Part shown: one piece after another, positions 31,794 to 40,078 of the stretch
Position numbering within the stretch: the first letter of the stretch is position 1
Layout of the letters: each line of letters opens with the position of its first letter
Origin: Myxococcales bacterium
Lineage (GTDB): Bacteria; Myxococcota_A; SURF-8
Length of the DNA: 50,118 nucleotides
Assembly: GCA_003598065.1 (NCBI GenBank)
Contig: QZKR01000020.1
Coordinates: 1 to 50,118 of the forward strand
Reading direction: 5' to 3'
Notes under the pieces: model-generated
Told to the model about the DNA's origin: nothing
What the model saw: the letters and a program-made list of their open reading frames with translations, nothing else
The model's database searches: none
Program-made: the position numbers and the translations under genes

Positions 31794-33055
31794 TGGACGA
31801 TCTCTCCACTGCGCTCGCGCAATCCCGAGACAGGATCACGGAACTCCTGCGCCCTAAGGAAAGCGGCCTCATGGATGTCGGCATGGCTGCGCTTGAGGCT
31901 TACGGAACCGGGAAACCGTTTTCGCAGATTTACAAAGCCGGGGAATCCGAGAATCTGAACAAGGCGTCGGCGCTCTACAACATGTTCCGGCAGGAACGTC
32001 AGTTCGGGTTGCAGGAACGGGGACTCCAGCGTCAGAATCGATTGGCCGATCTCCAGGAAGCGAAGATGGTCTTCGACATGACCACTACCGCTGCGGATAG
32101 GGGTGACAAACGCGCGAAGGCTGTTCAAGAAGCCGTTTACGGGATCACCGACAATCCTAACGAGCGAATGGATATCCTTCATCGGCTCTACAAAGACCCC
32201 GACCCCGTAACCCCGACGAATGTTCATGAAAAGATCGCTGGTCTGGGAATTGGACTGACGGGAAAGCCGAAAAACGTCCAGACCGTCCAGACGGCCGAAG
32301 GCGTATATGCCCTGACCCCCGAGGGTGGATTGGGGACCAGATTCGGTTCTCCGGCCACGGCGGCTGCCCCGGCACCCTATGAAAAAACCGAGCAGCAGGG
32401 ATTGGGGAAGTTCGGGGCCGAAACTTATACCGGATATCTTACGAAAGCTCGTACCGCCCAGACCTTTTTGGACCGACTTGACGGCGTTTCGATTCTTCTG
32501 GATCAGGTGAGGAATCAAGGTGCCGGCGGGCCGATGCTGAATACGATTTCCTCATATCTCCAGACCTTCGGGATTGATCCAGCGAGAGTCACCCCCTTCT
32601 TGCAGAACGCCGGCCCCGGCGAAGCCTCCCAAGCCCTTTCGAATGCGCTTATCAAGGAAAGCATCGGTTCCCTGGGGTCTGGTGTATCCGAAGGAGACAG
32701 GAAACTGGTCACAACCATGTTTCCCCAGCTTGGGTTCACCAAGGAAGGTAATAATTTACTCACGGATGCCCTGCGGAGGATGTCGCAGAGGCAGTTGGAA
32801 ATCGCCCGGTTCGCGCAGGACTACCGCACTAGTGGAAAGTCATTGGTCGATCTCGACCTTGCGATTGCGAGTGAATTTGCGGGAAAACCCATTTTCGATC
32901 AGACATTTATCTCGCAGGCCCGGTCGGTCGCCTCGACCTCTCGACCTCCTGAAGTTCCTCCGGACGTAACCCAGCGGACGATAGGGGCAAAATACTGGTC
33001 GCCGAAACTTAACCGTGTCGTCATCTGGCGCGGGGACGGGTGGGATACGGAATGA
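31793..33055 (+). CDS. Ejection/internal virion protein, second of three
   Basis: 420 residues, helical (NMFRQERQFGLQERGLQRQN and similar) and Gln/Ala-rich, with a disordered middle (about 165-205). A segment at about 260-330 (GPGEASQALSNALIKESIGS) is Gly/Ser-rich. Such proteins (P22 gp20-like) form part of the trans-envelope channel. The end VVIWRGDGWDTE matches a common last motif of phage ejection proteins. Confidence 0.65.
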   Translation: MDDLSTALAQSRDRITELLRPKESGLMDVGMAALEAYGTGKPFSQIYKAGESENLNKASALYNMFRQERQFGLQERGLQRQNRLADLQEAKMVFDMTTTAADRGDKRAKAVQEAVYGITDNPNERMDILHRLYKDPDPVTPTNVHEKIAGLGIGLTGKPKNVQTVQTAEGVYALTPEGGLGTRFGSPATAAAPAPYEKTEQQGLGKFGAETYTGYLTKARTAQTFLDRLDGVSILLDQVRNQGAGGPMLNTISSYLQTFGIDPARVTPFLQNAGPGEASQALSNALIKESIGSLGSGVSEGDRKLVTTMFPQLGFTKEGNNLLTDALRRMSQRQLEIARFAQDYRTSGKSLVDLDLAIASEFAGKPIFDQTFISQARSVASTSRPPEVPPDVTQRTIGAKYWSPKLNRVVIWRGDGWDTE

Positions 33056-35070
33056 CCAGACTTTCCGACGCTGACGTTCTCGGGACCACTCCAAATACCA
33101 GACTGACTGACGCAGATGTCATCGGAGAGGCCCCGCAGAAGCCGAGATTTGACGTTTCAGGGGCCTTGAAGGCATTTGAGGACCCGAGAGCCCTTGAGGC
33201 GATGGGCGCCCCAGAACGAGTTATGGGCGGAATGGTGGGCCAGACCATTCAGGGCTTCAACGTTGGTTTGGCTGAAATGCTCTCCATCCCGACCCGCCTC
33301 AATAATCTTGCCCGCGAAGCAGTGGGTATGGAGACTGTCCCAGATGCGAGGCAAGTCTTTGAAAAACTTGGCGTAATTTCCGGCAGGAAACCGGAAAACA
33401 TCGCAGAGGAATTCGTCGGGCGAATCGGAGAGGAGTTAGGGGCTGTAACAGCTACTGGCGGGGCGGTTCTTGGTGCCGGTCGAGCCGTGGGCAGGGCGGG
33501 CGGTGTAGTCGCCAATCTTCTAAGGGAGGCGGCGAGGGACCCTGTTGGATTCCTGAGGCGGGAACTCAAGCTCGGTGTCGGTGCCGGGGCTGGGGCCGGA
33601 GTAGCAGAACAGGTTGCCCCGGACCAGCCCTTGGTGGAGTTGGGTGCGCAGATAGCCGGCGCGACGATAGCCGGCAGGCCACCGAAAATGCCCGCCGGAC
33701 AGAAGGCTGTTGCCGAATCTCTTGAACAAGCCGCCGGGGTTGAGGGTCGTCTATTGCGTTCGGAAATTACCGAAGGTGAGGCGGCGGTGAGAGAAGTCAT
33801 TCCCGACTATCCCGTTACCGTGGCACAGGCCACCGGAAGACCAGGCTTGGCCGGCATGGAACAATCTATGCGTGGACAGGAATATGGGCGCCCTCTTTCC
33901 GAACGGTTGTCCTATCAGCAGCAATTGGAGAAAGAAGCCCTTCTAGGGCCATCCCCGATCCGTATGGAGCCGGAACAAGCCGGTCTTGCGATTCGAGAGG
34001 AATTGGAAACTGGCTATAAGGCTGTGAAGGGTGCGAGAAAGACTGCCGCGGAGCCGCTTTTCACGGCGGCCGAGAAAAGCACCACTCCCGTAGATACGAA
34101 ATCCATACTTGATTTTGTTGACGAACGAATCGGCGCAACAAAAGGCGCTATTCGTTCTGCGCTGGAATCTGTTCGGAACGATCTATTTTCCGGGAAGGAA
34201 CTGGATACCACCGCATCCGGCATGATGGCGACGCGGAAAGCTATCGGAGAACGTCTCGACGCCATTGGGGAGCGAAGACTATCCAATCTCCAGCGTACCG
34301 AACTCATTACGATTCGAGACAAGATCGATGAAGTGATGCAGGCCGTCCCTGAATTCGCACAGGCACAGGCCGAATTCAAGCGTCTTTCCTCACCTGTTAA
34401 TATCTATACCGAACGCCCTGCTGTTTCTGGTGTTCTGGAAAAAGACCGTCTGACAAAACGATACGATATCGAAGCCTCACAAGTTCCAAAGGAATTCGTC
34501 GGACTTCAGAAAGCACAACCGGAAACATTCCGCCAACTTGTCGAGGCTACCGGATCGAGATCAAATGCCGTGGAAGCGGCTAAAAACATCCTTGGCCAGA
34601 CGCTGGAACGGAAAATGTCATCCGGTGAGGGCGTCTTGACGGCGCAGAAAATGGGCGAAGTCGTGGCGAATTTCGCGCCGTTGATTCGAGAGGCATATGG
34701 CCCCGATCAGCTTCAGAGAATCAACGAACTTCGTCGCGTCGTCGCCATGCGGGAGGTCTCCACAAAACCCGTCTCGGCATGGGCAAGACAATCTACAACT
34801 GCGGAGAAAATGGCCGGCACGGCACAGATCATAGATACTCTATGGCCGGGGCGTGCTCTGGCACTCAAATTTCCCTTCGCAGCGCAATGGGGTCGCAGAG
34901 CACTTCAAGGCGCTGGAGAACGAGAAGCACAAAGACGTGCCGTGATCCTTCGCGACGCCATGCTCGACCCACAGATTGCTAAAGACCTTCTCACGAAACT
35001 CGATTCCGTCAGGGCCGAACAGGCCATTACAAGACTTAATCTCTATCTTGCCAACACGGGGCAGGAATGA
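33052..35070 (+). CDS. Ejection/internal virion protein, third of three
   Basis: 672 residues from the ATG at 33052. The N-terminus repeats the motif RLSDADVLG and RLTDADVIGEAP, a docking pattern seen in phage ejection proteins. A Gly/Ala-rich membrane-like region (about 110-150, ATGGAVLGAGRAVGRAGGVV) is followed by long charged helices. P22 gp16-like in place and build; no lytic transglycosylase motif is visible. Late in assembly it enters the capsid and is released ahead of the DNA. Confidence 0.65.
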   Translation: MTRLSDADVLGTTPNTRLTDADVIGEAPQKPRFDVSGALKAFEDPRALEAMGAPERVMGGMVGQTIQGFNVGLAEMLSIPTRLNNLAREAVGMETVPDARQVFEKLGVISGRKPENIAEEFVGRIGEELGAVTATGGAVLGAGRAVGRAGGVVANLLREAARDPVGFLRRELKLGVGAGAGAGVAEQVAPDQPLVELGAQIAGATIAGRPPKMPAGQKAVAESLEQAAGVEGRLLRSEITEGEAAVREVIPDYPVTVAQATGRPGLAGMEQSMRGQEYGRPLSERLSYQQQLEKEALLGPSPIRMEPEQAGLAIREELETGYKAVKGARKTAAEPLFTAAEKSTTPVDTKSILDFVDERIGATKGAIRSALESVRNDLFSGKELDTTASGMMATRKAIGERLDAIGERRLSNLQRTELITIRDKIDEVMQAVPEFAQAQAEFKRLSSPVNIYTERPAVSGVLEKDRLTKRYDIEASQVPKEFVGLQKAQPETFRQLVEATGSRSNAVEAAKNILGQTLERKMSSGEGVLTAQKMGEVVANFAPLIREAYGPDQLQRINELRRVVAMREVSTKPVSAWARQSTTAEKMAGTAQIIDTLWPGRALALKFPFAAQWGRRALQGAGEREAQRRAVILRDAMLDPQIAKDLLTKLDSVRAEQAITRLNLYLANTGQE

Positions 35071-35705
35071 CCATTAAAACCAAGACATCCCTGAAATCAT
35101 ACTTCGAAACCGGGGACAAACCAACACAGGCAGAATTTGCGAACTTGATAGACACGTTCTATCGGGATTCCCTGCTTGCCATTGCAACAGCAGCGGAAAC
35201 CGACAAGACCGGAATCATTGAAATCCAGGCATCGGCACTTGTCACGGCATTACCTGTCGGAGCAGTTGGAAGACAACTGATCTCCGTCGCCGCCACGGCT
35301 TCGGCGAGAATGGCCCTTGGGATCACGTCGGCGGCCGGAACAATTCTCGACGCCTCTACTACTGCCGCCGCCAGACAAGCCCTGAATATCGAGACGGATT
35401 CGTTTTCCGTTTTCATCGAGGAACCGCAGAACAAGACTTATGTTCTCGACCTGAAAGCAGCTTATCCATATACGATTTCATGGGTTGCCGTAAAGACTTC
35501 GGCCGGATCAGTAATCTGCAATCACCAGATTGAGGGGGTTTCGATCACCAATATGTCCGCCGTAACGGCCGGATCGACAGAACAGACCGCATCTGCTGGA
35601 GGGGCGAATTCCGTCGCATTGGGAAATACCTATCAGGTCGTTCTCACCGGGAATTCGACCGCCGCCGATCTTTCAATGACCATCGCTTATCAGAGGACCG
35701 GATGA
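35067..35705 (+). CDS. Tail fibre/attachment protein
   Basis: 212 residues. N-terminus LKSYFETGDKPTQAEFANLI is the attachment motif shared with the 28109 protein. An Ala/Thr-rich rod (about 45-120) is followed by a beta-rich end domain (SFSVFIEEPQNKTYVLDLKA) that probably binds or folds as a trimer. A host-recognition or baseplate role is inferred. Confidence 0.65.
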   Translation: MTIKTKTSLKSYFETGDKPTQAEFANLIDTFYRDSLLAIATAAETDKTGIIEIQASALVTALPVGAVGRQLISVAATASARMALGITSAAGTILDASTTAAARQALNIETDSFSVFIEEPQNKTYVLDLKAAYPYTISWVAVKTSAGSVICNHQIEGVSITNMSAVTAGSTEQTASAGGANSVALGNTYQVVLTGNSTAADLSMTIAYQRTG

Positions 35706-36373
35706 GAGCAATTATTTTCGGCGCTCCCGCCGCTGATTCTCTGCCGGTATTCGAATCGATCACAAGTACAGCAGATTCATCGCGTAGAACGACATGGGCA
35801 ATAGATCATGTGGTAACTGCAAATAACGATAGAATTGTACTGGTCCATGTCGCCATCATAGGCACCGCTCTTTCCAATATAAATGCGATAGTGAATTGTG
35901 ACGGGCAGACTATGACCAGAGTTACAGGGGCATCTAATACTACTAATACTTCCGTCGAATCAAGCTGGTGGTATCTTACTGGTGTTTCTGCCGGTACTAT
36001 AACAATAGATGGTACATTTTTTGGCAAACCAAACGCAGATTGTATTGCTGCGATTAATTATTCCAATGTCAATCAAGTCAAGCCAATAGGTGTCGTTAGA
36101 AAATGGCAGAATTTGACAACTCCAACTGCATCGGTTGCAACGACATTATTCAAAAATTCCCTTCTTGTCGGCTCAATAACAGGAAATGATTCGACAGATA
36201 CTTATACTCCTGTCTGTGCCGCCGTAACAGAACAACTTGAAAAAGATATAGGGACGCAAGGAACAACCTGGATAGGGCAAATGCCTGCCGCCTCTCAAGG
36301 GGATTACAAATTCGGCGTTGCCGATGCCATCGTTAATGATCTCACGATTGTCTTCGAACTACGGGGGACATAA
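35702..36373 (+). CDS. Putative receptor-binding or fibre-tip protein
   Basis: 223 residues, rich in beta-strands, Asn, Thr and Ile (for example NINAIVNCDGQTMTRVTGAS). Its DNA is visibly more AT-rich than its neighbours (especially 35800-36250), a sign of recent exchange that is common in receptor-binding genes. It follows the attachment-type protein and precedes the lysis genes, the usual place for tail tips. No catalytic motif seen. Confidence 0.6.
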   Translation: MRAIIFGAPAADSLPVFESITSTADSSRRTTWAIDHVVTANNDRIVLVHVAIIGTALSNINAIVNCDGQTMTRVTGASNTTNTSVESSWWYLTGVSAGTITIDGTFFGKPNADCIAAINYSNVNQVKPIGVVRKWQNLTTPTASVATTLFKNSLLVGSITGNDSTDTYTPVCAAVTEQLEKDIGTQGTTWIGQMPAASQGDYKFGVADAIVNDLTIVFELRGT

Positions 36374-36663
36374 TGCGTATCCTTGCCTTCATACTGATGC
36401 TGGTTTCAACGCCTGCCTTAGGACAGATTCTTGGCACCATACAGATGCCATGCGCCCCATCCGAACTTGCATTGATGCCGGTCGAGGCAGCGGGGTATAG
36501 TCTGAAGGCCCGCGCGGCGGACGAAGACGGATCGCTATGGATGCGCTTCGAGCACAAGGATGGGCGATATCTTCTTCTCCTGGAATTCCCTCAGAACGGC
36601 TTGACATGCCGGGCTGGGGGTGGCGACCAATGGGAGGCGACCCAACAGGGAATCGGATCGTGA
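36373..36663 (+). CDS. Secreted or periplasmic small protein
   Basis: 96 residues. A signal peptide is clear: MRILAFILMLVSTPALGQ, with a likely cut after ALG. The mature part has two cysteines (PCAPSE and LTCRAGG) and is probably periplasmic. It is next to an XhlA-like protein; an outer-membrane spanin or lysis helper is possible, but no lipobox is present. Confidence 0.65.
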   Translation: MRILAFILMLVSTPALGQILGTIQMPCAPSELALMPVEAAGYSLKARAADEDGSLWMRFEHKDGRYLLLLEFPQNGLTCRAGGGDQWEATQQGIGS

Positions 36664-36878
36664 CCCCCGAGGAGCAGCGCCGATTAGCTGTCGTGGAAAC
36701 TCGCGCCGAAACCATGGCCGCCGATATCCACGAAATGAAGGTTGATCTCAAACGTATCGCCGATATTCTTGCTCAAGCCAAGGGATCATGGCGAACGTTG
36801 GTCGTCATCGGGGCGATTTCGGGGGCGGTGGGAGCGTTCATTGGCAAATTCGCCCCGTTCCTGCCATTTGGGAAATAA
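36660..36878 (+). CDS. XhlA-like holin/lysis membrane protein
   Basis: 72 residues from a GTG that overlaps the previous stop (GTGA). Residues about 4-40 form a coiled coil (RRLAVVETRAETMAADIHEM KVDLKRIADIL); one membrane segment follows (LVVIGAISGAVGAFIGKF). Cytoplasmic coiled coil plus C-terminal membrane anchor is the XhlA pattern seen beside holins. Likely part of the lysis machinery. Confidence 0.65.
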   Translation: MTPEEQRRLAVVETRAETMAADIHEMKVDLKRIADILAQAKGSWRTLVVIGAISGAVGAFIGKFAPFLPFGK

Positions 36879-36881
36879 TCA

Positions 36882-37109
36882 ATGCCAACCCCCAGACTCA
36901 CAAAAGCGGAAGCCGAACGACGAATTGCATTGGTCGAACAAAAACTACGCGAAGGGTACAAACCGCAGGGCATAGCTGTACGTGCCGGCGAAACTGGGGC
37001 CGTCCGTGCCGCCATAGAATCTGATGGTCTGAGCATAGGCGGGGCGGGAACCGGATTGGTCGCTGTATATTCCGGAACCAAAGCCCGAGGTCTTCCGTCC
37101 GGTCTATGA
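36882..37109 (+). pseudogene. N-terminal part of a frameshifted phosphoesterase gene
   Basis: 75 residues: charged N-terminal HTH-like helices (AEAERRIALVEQKLREGYKP) and then a stop. The frame one base over becomes open at 37039 and reads AGREPDWSLYIPEPKPE without a break into the phosphoesterase at 37213. The shift falls in or after GGCGGGGCGGG (37037-37050), so a single extra G, real or a sequencing error, or a +1 slip would join both parts into one protein of about 390 residues. Confidence 0.65.
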
Positions 37110-38139
37110 GGATCGTACCCCGCCAAATAATGATCTCGCTGCCCTGCTCCGCAAGGGCCCTCTGACCCTGGAATCCGCTGCTGAAAAACTTCGTATTACC
37201 CGTGGCGCCGCGTTGGATATGATTGATATCCTCCGTGCAAGCGGGATGAACATCCATCAATCTGGTGATTATTGGTCGGTTGCCAAGACTCAACCGCCGG
37301 CATTCACCGATGGCGACCTGCCGACCTATATTTCCAGGCCGGATAATACCTTTCGATTCGGTGCGTGGGGTGATTCGCATCTCGGGTCAAAATACGAACG
37401 TCTCGATGTCGCCAACGATCTTTATGATTGGTACGCCAAGGAAGGGGCAGACCGGGTATTCAATACCGGCAACTGGGTTGATGGCTACAAAGTTGGGTTG
37501 AACGAACACGATTTCCATATCCCGCATATGGAGGGCCAGCTTAAATATCTGGCCGAGAATTACCCCAAACGCGATGGCTTGATAACCTACGCGATCACAG
37601 GGGAAGACCACGAAGGCTGGTGGGCGCGTTCGATGGGCATCGACATCGGTAGACGTGCAGAACAGACGATGCGCGAATACGGTAGAGAAGATTGGATCAA
37701 TCTTGGTTTTATGGAGGCCCACGTCAGATTGGTGAATGCCAATACCGGAACAGAATCCATTCTTGCAGTTGTCCATCCCGGTGGCGGTACAGCCTACGCG
37801 CTGAGCTATTCGGTCCAAAAAATCGTCGAGGCCCTGGAGGGTGGTGAAAAACCCGCCGTTGCGCTGTACGGCCATTATCATAAACTATGGGCTGGGAATA
37901 TCCGTAATGTCTGGGTTGTCGTGACAGGTTGCGGTCAGGACCAAACGGTGTTCACCCGGAATAAGATCAAGCAGGAGGTCCATGTCGGCGGTACTCTGAT
38001 CGATTTGGAACAAGACCCCGAAACCGGCGCTATCATCGGCATGACGCCGCGATTGCGGCGCTACTTCGTGAAGGGGTACTATAACAACCGCTGGAACAAG
38101 GCCGGCGATGTCACTTTGCCAAAACGGGGCATCGGATGA
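37039..38139 (+). CDS. Calcineurin-like metallophosphoesterase (C-terminal part after frameshift)
   Basis: Open frame from 37039; without the upstream part the best start is the TTG at 37213 (308 residues). A winged-helix-like piece (PLTLESAAEKLRITRGAALD) precedes the catalytic domain. Metal-binding motifs are in order GDSHLGS, GNWVDG, GEDHEGW, VVHPGGG and GHYHK, matching the D-x-H, GN, GNH-like, H and GHxH set. It hydrolyses phosphoesters, perhaps DNA or a nucleotide; the helix part may bind DNA. It lies between lysis genes, so it is an accessory gene. Confidence 0.8.
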   Translation, partial: AGREPDWSLYIPEPKPEVFRPVYEDRTPPNNDLAALLRKGPLTLESAAEKLRITRGAALDMIDILRASGMNIHQSGDYWSVAKTQPPAFTDGDLPTYISRPDNTFRFGAWGDSHLGSKYERLDVANDLYDWYAKEGADRVFNTGNWVDGYKVGLNEHDFHIPHMEGQLKYLAENYPKRDGLITYAITGEDHEGWWARSMGIDIGRRAEQTMREYGREDWINLGFMEAHVRLVNANTGTESILAVVHPGGGTAYALSYSVQKIVEALEGGEKPAVALYGHYHKLWAGNIRNVWVVVTGCGQDQTVFTRNKIKQEVHVGGTLIDLEQDPETGAIIGMTPRLRRYFVKGYYNNRWNKAGDVTLPKRGIG

Positions 38140-38369
38140 ACGATAACGTCGTCTGGCTTCCAACGACACTCGATATCCCTCCTGATCGCGTATTGCAAGA
38201 AGCGATAATGGACCCGTCGCTTGACACAGTTGTTGTCATTGGGAAAACACAAGAGGGCAGGCTTTATCTAGCATCTTCAACTGGTAACGGCGGGGAAATT
38301 TCTTTGCTGATACGGCGCGCAGAGCATTTCCTGATCCATTGGCTTATTGAACAGTGCGGGGATGCATGA
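38136..38369 (+). CDS. Small accessory protein
   Basis: 77 residues with strands and helices (DTVVVIGKTQEGRLYLASST). Similar small proteins with a VVxxGxTxxGxLYxASS pattern are common in phage accessory regions. The start overlaps the phosphoesterase stop and the end overlaps the next gene. Confidence 0.65.
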   Translation: MNDNVVWLPTTLDIPPDRVLQEAIMDPSLDTVVVIGKTQEGRLYLASSTGNGGEISLLIRRAEHFLIHWLIEQCGDA

Positions 38370-38584
38370 AAATCGTCCGCATCACCTGGCACGACGCCGA
38401 AGCCGATGCGGAGTGGGCGAAAGCCGATGATCCTGTTACTGTACCGGAGTGCGAGACGGTGGGGTTCCTGGTGAAGAAAACACGGAAAGAAATCGTGATC
38501 GCACATACCCGTTCGGGTGATGATGTCAACGGTAGATTCAGCATACCGAGGGGGTGTGTGGTCAGGATCAAGGAGATCGCATGA
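38366..38584 (+). CDS. Small accessory protein
   Basis: 72 residues beginning MKIVRITWHDAEADAEW. The remaining part has the beta pattern of a small barrel (CETVGFLVKKTRKEIVIAHT). Phages often carry this type with no known role. ATGA overlap at both ends. Confidence 0.65.
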   Translation: MKIVRITWHDAEADAEWAKADDPVTVPECETVGFLVKKTRKEIVIAHTRSGDDVNGRFSIPRGCVVRIKEIA

Positions 38585-38931
38585 AGCAACCGATGTTCTG
38601 GTATCTGGCAACCCCGTACAGCAAATATCCCGCTGGATTGACGCGGGCTTTCGAAGATGCAGCGATACAAGCCGCGCGTCTGATCGAACGAGGTCTTCGA
38701 ATCTATTCACCCATTGCCCATACACATCCGGTCGCAACACACGGCAATATCGATCCATTGGATCATGATATCTGGCTTGCACTCGACGAAGCGATGATGC
38801 ACGCCGCTGTCGGTTTAATCGTCTGCCGGATGGAAAGTTGGCAGGAAAGCCACGGGATAAAGATCGAAATCGAGGCATTTCAGAAAGCCGGCAAGCCGGT
38901 GCTCTACATGGACCCGTTGCCTCAAAAATGA
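38581..38931 (+). CDS. DUF1937/nucleoside deoxyribosyltransferase-like protein
   Basis: 116 residues. FWYLATPYSKYPAGLTRAFE at the start, RIYSPIAHTHPVATHGNIDP in the middle and GLIVCRMESWQESHGIKIEI near the end match DUF1937, which has the nucleoside 2-deoxyribosyltransferase fold. The final Ser-Gly-Ile-x-x-E pattern is typical for ligand binding in that fold. A nucleotide salvage or signal-breakdown role is possible; DUF1937 has no proven activity. Confidence 0.8.
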   Translation: MKQPMFWYLATPYSKYPAGLTRAFEDAAIQAARLIERGLRIYSPIAHTHPVATHGNIDPLDHDIWLALDEAMMHAAVGLIVCRMESWQESHGIKIEIEAFQKAGKPVLYMDPLPQK

Positions 38932-38977
38932 TGCAACACGAACGCTAACGCCCCTTATGCCTTGCAAATGAGGCACC

Positions 38978-39181
38978 ATGAACCATTGTCGAGATTGCCA
39001 TCATTATCTCCCAAATCTGCATCACCCGAACATGGGCGAATGCAAGTCGCTGCATTGGTGGCGGGGATATGAGTACAATTTAGATGATATCCCGATAACA
39101 GATATTTTAATCGAATATGATGAGGGATGGGGCGCGTATATGGGATCGGATTTCGGTTGCGTACATTGGGAAAAGAAATGA
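38978..39181 (+). CDS. Small cysteine/histidine-rich protein
   Basis: 67 residues behind a GAGG site. NHCRDCHHYLPNLHHPNMGE then CKSLHWW and a last FGCVHWEK give a C-x2-C-x(n)-C-x(n)-C set with many His, the pattern of small phage zinc-finger proteins. The stop overlaps the endolysin start. Confidence 0.65.
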   Translation: MNHCRDCHHYLPNLHHPNMGECKSLHWWRGYEYNLDDIPITDILIEYDEGWGAYMGSDFGCVHWEKK

Positions 39182-39687
39182 ATCCGAAACAGTTCACCCA
39201 ATTCGTGATCTACCCGGTACTGCAAAACCTGGGAATGTGGAGCCCGGCGGCAAGCCATCTTGTTCTCGGCACCGCGTTAGTCGAATCAAACCTTCACGAT
39301 ATCGACCAGATCATCGGATCAGATGACGGTGAATTGGGTCCGGCACTAGGCATCTATCAGATCGAACCGCAGACGCATTGGGACCTCTACCACAACTTTC
39401 TCGACTTGCTGACAGGGGACGAGGAACGGGATTTCAAACGCCAGGCATTAAAAGGATCACTCCTTCGGATGCTGGCGCTCTCACCACCACCCGAGGTCCA
39501 GCTTGTCACCAATCTCTGGTACGCCACCGCGATCTGTAGATTGATCTATTACCGTAGACCGGAACCGTTACCCCCGGATTCCCCGGCCGAATTGGCGAGA
39601 TATTACAAGCTGTGGTTCAATACGGCGGAGGGGAAATCGTCGATTAATAAGGCAATACCCCATTTCGAGCGGGCATGTGCCTTATAA
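39178..39687 (+). CDS. Lysozyme-like endolysin or transglycosylase
   Basis: 169 residues from the ATG at 39178. HLVLGTALVESNLHDIDQII carries the likely catalytic Glu36, and PALGIYQIEPQTH is the GxxQI signature of lysozyme-fold transglycosylases. The rest is helical, as in single-domain endolysins. No signal peptide or membrane segment is present, so it needs a holin; a holin gene follows. It should cut host peptidoglycan at lysis. Confidence 0.78.
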   Translation: MNPKQFTQFVIYPVLQNLGMWSPAASHLVLGTALVESNLHDIDQIIGSDDGELGPALGIYQIEPQTHWDLYHNFLDLLTGDEERDFKRQALKGSLLRMLALSPPPEVQLVTNLWYATAICRLIYYRRPEPLPPDSPAELARYYKLWFNTAEGKSSINKAIPHFERACAL

Positions 39688-39721
39688 AAGAGGCCCCCGG
39701 AGCCGAAGCTCTACGGGGGCC
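39685..39721 (-). terminator. Leftward Rho-independent terminator
   Basis: Read on the minus strand, GGCCCCCG..GAGC-TTCG-GCTC..CGGGGGCC forms a long stem (39721-39692) with a two-base bulge and a UUCG loop, followed by TCTTTT. On the plus strand no T-run follows, so it should stop transcripts coming from the tRNA and early genes on the right, just before the endolysin gene. Confidence 0.75.
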
Positions 39722-39806
39722 AGTTGGGTCCGGGGTACGCACCCGGACAGGGAGGCCAGCCATTGGCTGGAATTGAAACTCTACCACACCCATGGAGGAT
39801 GTCAAG

Positions 39807-40010
39807 ATGCGCTCGAAACTGTCGTCGCTGACCATCAAGGGCCTGATCCTCACCGCTCTTGGTGCTGTCAGCCAGGTCCTCACATTGCTCGGCTTCGGTC
39901 TGGCACCGGAGGAATATGCCGGGATGGTCAAATTCGTCGAGGTCGGGTTTGAGGCTGTTGGTTTGCTGACCGCCTACATCGGCCGGGTCCGGATCGGTGA
40001 TCTGAAATGA
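39807..40010 (+). CDS. Holin-like membrane protein
   Basis: 67 residues from the ATG at 39807, preceded by GGAGG. Hydrophobic segments at about 10-28 (GLILTALGAVSQVLTLLGFG) and 42-58 (FEAVGLLTAYIGR) are separated by a short polar loop. The ending AYIGRVRIGDLK is typical of small phage holins. It follows the endolysin gene and probably opens the membrane for it. Confidence 0.7.
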   Translation: MRSKLSSLTIKGLILTALGAVSQVLTLLGFGLAPEEYAGMVKFVEVGFEAVGLLTAYIGRVRIGDLK

Positions 40011-40078
40011 TCGATGCAATCCGGGGCATGGTGGCGGCGGCGATTTTCTTTTTCGATCCGCACGCCCCTGCTTTGTAA
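40007..40078 (+). CDS. 23-residue hydrophobic peptide
   Basis: ATG overlaps the holin stop (ATGA). It reads MIDAIRGMVAAAIFFFDPHA then PAL and stop. Translational coupling to the holin makes expression plausible; it may be a lysis helper or just a frame by chance. Confidence 0.4.
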   Translation: MIDAIRGMVAAAIFFFDPHAPAL

